Shown here: positions 60,829-64,000 of the stretch, one piece after another
Position numbering within the stretch: the first letter of the stretch is position 1
How the letters are laid out: each line of letters starts with the position of its first letter
Source of the DNA: Anaerolineales bacterium UBA2181
GTDB lineage: Bacteria > Chloroflexota > Anaerolineae > Promineifilales > UBA4811
NCBI GenBank assembly: GCA_002328075.1
Contig: DCVT01000062.1
Location: 124,001-188,000 of the forward strand
Direction of reading: 5' to 3'
Length of the DNA: 64,000 nucleotides
Program-made: the position numbers and the translations under genes
The notes under the pieces: generated by a model
The model's database searches: none
What the model was told of the DNA's origin: nothing
What the model saw: the letters and a program-made list of their open reading frames with translations, nothing else

Positions 60829-61168
60829 CGTTCATCCTTTGATGATCGGCGCCGTGCATCCGGCAAGGCGCTTGCCTTCTAGTGTACTACAGCAGAGCCA
60901 AAAAAGCAGCCCGGGGCCGACAGCGGCACCAGAACAACGCCCGGGTTTCCTGCTAGTATCGGTCGCAGTGTCGCCTTGCACACCGCCACCTCGCAACGGG
61001 CCGAGGGTGGTGGCAAGATCCCGCACAGGCTGCGGCGGCAGCCGGGGGGTCGGGCGCCCGTGAGCCACCACTCGCTGCTCCGAATCCGAGGCGTTGACCT
61101 GGCTGCCGCTGCGCCGGCTGCCCGCTTGTGCTACAATCCCTGGGTCGGGTGGAGTCCCGGAGGTGATG
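60829..61168. other. Divergent intergenic region between GH4 and MscS genes
   Basis: No frame is supported. On the minus side, TACACT (60886-60881) is a possible -10 for the GH4 gene with a weak -35. On the plus side is the extended -10 TG-C-TACAAT at 61129-61137 for the MscS gene. No terminator or repeat was seen in the ~230 bp between. Confidence 0.45.
61129..61137 (+). promoter_or_regulatory. Extended -10 promoter of the MscS-like gene
   Basis: TGCTACAAT: TACAAT at 61132-61137 preceded by TG-C. No good -35 at 17 bp. Start near 61144, about 25 nt leader with GGAGG. Confidence 0.5.
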
Positions 61169-61999
61169 ATGGATGCATGGACCGGAACATGGAACGAACT
61201 GGCGTCCCGCCTGCTGCTCCTGGCGCCCAGGCTGGTGGCGGCTCTGCTGATCTTTGTGATCACGCTGGTGGCGACGGGCGCCGTCACGCGATTGGTGGCC
61301 CGGGCACTCAAACGCCGGCGGGCAACCCCGGAGTTGACCCTGCTGCTGACGCGCCTGGCCCGCTGGACCACCCTGGTGTTCGGCTGCATTGTCGCCCTGC
61401 AACAGGTGAACTTCGACCTGACCGCCTTTCTGGCCGGTCTGGGCATTCTGGGGTTCACCGTCGGGTTTGCCGTCCAGGATGTGAGCAAGAACCTGGTTGC
61501 CGGGGTTCTGCTTCTGCTCCAGCAGCCCTTTGACCTCGGGGATACCATCCAAGTGGGCAGCTATACGGGGACGGTGGTGACCGTGGACCTGAGGGCCACC
61601 GAGCTGCGCGGGCTGGACGGCGTCCACGTGCTGATCCCCAACACGGACGTGTATACCAGCGCCATCGTCCAGTACTCGCGTGCCTTGCGCCGGCGAATCG
61701 AACTGGGGGTCGGGGTGGCTAATGACAGTGATCTGGAGCTGGTCAAGCGGACGGCGCTGGATGCGGTGGCCGAGGTAGAGGGGGTGCTGCCGGATCCGGG
61801 TCCGGTGGTTTTGATCGCGAACCTGGGGGCGTCGACGGTCGACCTGACCGTCCACTATTGGATCGACCCACGGGTGAGCTCGCTCCTTGACGCCAAGGAT
61901 GCCGGCCTTCGAGCCATCGTGCGGGCTTTTGCGGCGGCCGGAATTGAAATGCCTTACCCCACCCAGACGGTGCAGGTGCGCTATCCGGCGCCCGGATAG
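61169..61999 (+). CDS. MscS-family mechanosensitive channel
   Basis: 276 residues from the second of two adjacent ATGs, which has GGAGG five bases upstream. Three hydrophobic helices, the third rich in Gly/Ala (FLAGLGILGFTVGFAVQD), followed by the MscS beta domain (FDLGDTIQVGSYTGTVV, LIPNTDVYTSAIVQYS). It opens under membrane tension to release solutes at hypo-osmotic shock. It ends 13 bp before the convergent corA-like stop. Confidence 0.92.
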   Translation: MDAWTGTWNELASRLLLLAPRLVAALLIFVITLVATGAVTRLVARALKRRRATPELTLLLTRLARWTTLVFGCIVALQQVNFDLTAFLAGLGILGFTVGFAVQDVSKNLVAGVLLLLQQPFDLGDTIQVGSYTGTVVTVDLRATELRGLDGVHVLIPNTDVYTSAIVQYSRALRRRIELGVGVANDSDLELVKRTALDAVAEVEGVLPDPGPVVLIANLGASTVDLTVHYWIDPRVSSLLDAKDAGLRAIVRAFAAAGIEMPYPTQTVQVRYPAPG

Positions 62000-62012
62000 G
62001 GGGGAGCCAGAA

Positions 62013-62999
62013 CTAGACCAATCTGCGCCGGCGCATCCAGAGGTACATGACCAGCGGCGTGACCGTCATGGCCGCCAGCATCGCGATGAATGCCGGCCGG
62101 CTGGTCCAGGCCGCCAACGGCTCCACGGCCTGGAAAAAGTTGATTCCGAAAAACCCGGCCAGAAACGACACCGGCATGAACAGCGTGGTGATGATGGTCA
62201 GGGTTTTCATGACGTCGTTCATCCGGTTGTTGACCACCGAGAGGTACGTGTCCAGCGCCCCGCCCACCAGATCGCGCAAACCCTCGGTGATGTCATAGAG
62301 CCGCACCAGGTGATCGTAGATATCGCGGAAAAAGACCCGGTCCTCCGGCCGGATCACCGCGAAATCGCCGCGCGCCAGCTTGTTCAGCACCTCTCGCTGC
62401 GGCGCTATGATCCGCCGCAGGTGCAAGAGCCCCCGCTTGAGGGTGAAAACCTCTTCCAGCAGGACCGTGCCGGTGTCGTCAAAGATCTGATCCTCCACCC
62501 GATCGATCACCTCATCGATCTGATCCACCACCGGCATGTAATCGGCCACCAGTTCATCGATCAGTTTGTACAGCAGGTGACCGGCGCCCCGGCGCAGATG
62601 GCGATCATCCCGCTGGCAAGCCCGCTGAACCCGGCTGATCACATCAATGGGTTGGGTATGATAGGTGACCAGGTAGTTGTGCCCGAGAAAGATGTCCAGT
62701 TCCAACGTATCTATCTCTGTCGTCTCCTGCTGCGCCAGGAGCACGGTGTGTAGCACCAGATAGAGGTAGTTGCCCCAATCGTCCACCCTCGGCACGTGCT
62801 GCTCTTCCAATGCATCGTCCACCGCCAGCGGATGAAAGCCAAAAGTCTCCAGGAGCAATCTCCGGCACGACTCCAGGGGTTCGTCCAGCAGGTCTACCCA
62901 CAGCAGGCCGCCTGCAAGGGGCAATACCGATGCCAGTTGATCCATGCTCAACCCCGACTGGTACTCTCCAGCGGGTGGCTGGTAGTATGTGGTAATCAT
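62013..62999 (-). CDS. CorA-type divalent cation channel with a GIN signature
   Basis: 328 residues from ATG 62999, preceded by GGGAGG. The cytoplasmic alpha/beta domain and long stalk (DQIDEVIDRVEDQI) lead to two C-terminal helices. The selectivity signature reads GIN (FFGINFF) instead of GMN, with the stem TIITTLFMPVSFLAGFFG. CorA proteins with other third-motif variants occur; substrate range could differ from Mg2+ (for example Zn2+ as in ZntB). A longer frame to 63074 is rejected. Confidence 0.9.
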   Translation of the reverse strand: MITTYYQPPAGEYQSGLSMDQLASVLPLAGGLLWVDLLDEPLESCRRLLLETFGFHPLAVDDALEEQHVPRVDDWGNYLYLVLHTVLLAQQETTEIDTLELDIFLGHNYLVTYHTQPIDVISRVQRACQRDDRHLRRGAGHLLYKLIDELVADYMPVVDQIDEVIDRVEDQIFDDTGTVLLEEVFTLKRGLLHLRRIIAPQREVLNKLARGDFAVIRPEDRVFFRDIYDHLVRLYDITEGLRDLVGGALDTYLSVVNNRMNDVMKTLTIITTLFMPVSFLAGFFGINFFQAVEPLAAWTSRPAFIAMLAAMTVTPLVMYLWMRRRRLV

Positions 63000-63157
63000 C
63001 GCATGACCTCCCGCCCAAACACTGGCATTCTCGGACCCAAACGCTGCCGAATATCCATTGTACCGCAAAGCCACCCCGGCCAGGAATGGATCTTCTCCAC
63101 TGCCGTCGAGTTGGTTGATGCAGCCGGCGCGTTATTAGCCGGATGCGTTCCTGGCTA

Positions 63158-63185
63158 TTGACACTCACCGGTTTCCGGGTACAAT
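63158..63185 (+). promoter_or_regulatory. Promoter of the pyrF leader RNA
   Basis: -35 TTGACA (63158-63163), 16-bp spacer, -10 TACAAT (63180-63185). Start near 63192, giving a leader of about 214 nt before pyrF. Confidence 0.8.
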
Positions 63186-63291
63186 ATGGCCAGGTGAAAG
63201 ATGAAGCGAACGGCTAGTGTTGTGGGGCGCCGGGTGCCCCCGAGCCGAGCCTCGGGGACGCAGGCGGTTCAGTTCTTCAAGCCGTTCAACC

Positions 63292-63313
63292 GGGAGCCGA
63301 AAGGCTCTTTTTC
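63292..63313 (+). terminator. First intrinsic terminator of the pyrF leader
   Basis: GAGCC (63294-63298), GAAA loop, GGCTC (63303-63307), then TTTTTC. Confidence 0.8.
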
Positions 63314-63327
63314 TTGTCCCCCGCCGG

Positions 63328-63352
63328 AGGAGCCCAGAGGCTCCTTTTTTTT
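63328..63352 (+). terminator. Second intrinsic terminator of the pyrF leader
   Basis: AGGAGCC (63328-63334), CAGA loop, GGCTCCT (63339-63345), followed by a T-run to 63352 (eight Ts counting the last stem base). Confidence 0.85.
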
Positions 63353-63405
63353 GCCTGCGCCCGGTCGCCCGCTTTTGCGCAGCGCACCAGTTGACCGGAA
63401 GTGCC

Positions 63406-64000
63406 ATGGATAATTCGTTTTGTGCCCGTCTGGAACGCCGAGCGGCCGAGTGCGACTCGCTGCTGTGCGTCGGGCTGGACCCCCATCCCGGCCTGCCGGC
63501 CGCGCCCACAGCGGCGGCCGCCGGCCGATTCTGCCTGGATCTGATCGAGCGTCTGGCTCCTTATGCCTGCGCCTTCAAGCCCAACAGCGCGTTCTTTGAG
63601 GCTTTGGGTGCGGAAGGCTGGTCAACGCTGCGCGATGTGATAGCCGCGGTTCCGGACGACATTCCCGTCATACTCGACGCCAAACGGGGCGACATTGCCA
63701 GCACCTCCCAGGCATACGCCCGCGCCGCGTTTGACTGGTTGGGCGCCGACGCCCTCACGGCCAGCCCCTACCTGGGCAGCGACTCGCTGGAGCCGCTGTT
63801 GGCCCGACCGGAGCGGGGCCTGTTCGTCCTCTGCAAGACCTCCAATCGCGGCGCTGACACGTTTCAGGGCCTGGAACTGCTCGGCGGCGTTCCCCTGTAC
63901 CTGGAAATCGCCCGGCGCGTTCAGGGCTGGAGCCGCCACAACAACCTCGGCCTGGTGGTGGCCGCCAATGACCCTCAGGCGTTGGGGCGGGTGAGGGCCT
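63406..64000 (+). CDS. pyrF: Orotidine 5'-phosphate decarboxylase, subfamily 2 (partial, runs off the edge)
   Basis: At least 198 residues. VGLDPHP near residue 22, FKPNSAFFEALG near residue 58 and DAKRGDIAST near residue 91 (catalytic Lys and Asp) match type-2 PyrF. It converts OMP to UMP. ATG 63406 follows GGAAGTG. The typical length is 270-290 residues, so 70-90 residues are missing at the right edge. Position after a leader with terminators suggests regulation by attenuation. Confidence 0.93.
   Translation, partial: MDNSFCARLERRAAECDSLLCVGLDPHPGLPAAPTAAAAGRFCLDLIERLAPYACAFKPNSAFFEALGAEGWSTLRDVIAAVPDDIPVILDAKRGDIASTSQAYARAAFDWLGADALTASPYLGSDSLEPLLARPERGLFVLCKTSNRGADTFQGLELLGGVPLYLEIARRVQGWSRHNNLGLVVAANDPQALGRVRA

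Larger units (their letters stand above)
63192..63352 (+). ncRNA. Structured leader or small RNA with tandem terminators upstream of pyrF
   Basis: After the promoter, a 7-bp hairpin CCCCGAG/CTCGGGG (63238-63244 with 63251-63257), a CGGTT...AACCG pairing (about 63264-63292) and then two consecutive terminators. Either a transcription-attenuation leader for pyrF or an independent short RNA of ~120-160 nt. No PyrR-binding consensus, T-box or riboswitch core was recognised. An open frame (63201-63413) crosses the terminators and is not credible as a gene. Confidence 0.55.

Noticed and set aside
63201..63413. 70-codon frame (MKRTASVVGRR...) in the pyrF leader
   Set aside because: It runs through two intrinsic terminators, has no clear ribosome-binding site, and overlaps the pyrF start.

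Overview
This is a GC-rich bacterial window, most likely from the phylum Chloroflexota (an anaerobic or microaerophilic Anaerolineae/Caldilineae-like lineage). That placement is inferred from gene content: two tungsten/molybdenum aldehyde oxidoreductase modules, a secreted subtilase with the C-terminal WLPLVLR-type tail common in that phylum, YIP1 and V4R proteins, split conjugation ATPases, and TACAAT/TATAAT promoters with some apparently leaderless genes. No rRNA or intact tRNA gene is present to confirm it.

Layout. (1) 1-20 kb: a minus-strand conjugative module running from 19973 down to 800. It encodes an Flp pilin, three TadE/TadG-like pseudopilins, a VirB8-position membrane protein, a cysteine-rich secreted protein, two small VirB2-like membrane proteins, a VirB6/TrbL-like channel, a PrgI-type protein, a VirB4 split into two genes, a prepilin peptidase, an M23 murein hydrolase, a VirD4-type coupling ATPase and a duplicated replication-relaxation protein. 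A 3' half of tRNA-Met at 313-354 looks like an attachment-site scar. A 27-nt repeat family is inserted in frame in three of these genes. (2) 20.4-22.4 kb: an intact IS1182-type insertion sequence. (3) 22.7-36.8 kb: two flavodoxins (one probably starting at ATT), a metallo-hydrolase, and a minus-strand secreted-protein operon (LysM protein, AAA+ unfoldase, subtilase, SGNH-like protein). Divergent to it are ThiF/ThiS-like genes and mobA. An acyltransferase follows. (4) 37-50 kb: L,D-transpeptidase, NUDIX, TPR-YIP1, a NarL-type regulator, glmS, ferredoxin plus aldehyde oxidoreductase, threonine synthase, VanZ-like, topA, and just upstream of topA a previously unlabelled small structured RNA locus with its own consensus promoter and terminator (about 49630-49860). 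(5) 50.3-51.2 kb: relics of a type I-C-like CRISPR locus (broken WYL regulator, two to three repeats with 34-35 nt spacers, no cas genes) next to an orphan MbtH gene. (6) 51-64 kb: UDP-glucuronate decarboxylase, a second ferredoxin/aldehyde oxidoreductase pair, larC-larB, a V4R protein, two GH4 glycosidases, MscS, CorA, and an RNA leader with tandem terminators before pyrF, which runs off the end.

How it fits together. The left third is horizontally acquired conjugation machinery that probably uses pilins of the Flp/Tad type. The remainder looks chromosomal: tungstopterin/molybdopterin cofactor supply (ThiF/ThiS-like, MobA) could serve the two aldehyde oxidoreductases, larB/larC make the nickel-pincer cofactor, and the LysM/AAA+/subtilase operon handles envelope or secreted protein work. 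The strongest candidates for something undescribed are the multi-hairpin RNA at 49.6-49.8 kb, the 27-nt repeats that insert peptide repeats into conjugation proteins, the symmetric bidirectional promoter at 33.63 kb, and the pyrF leader.
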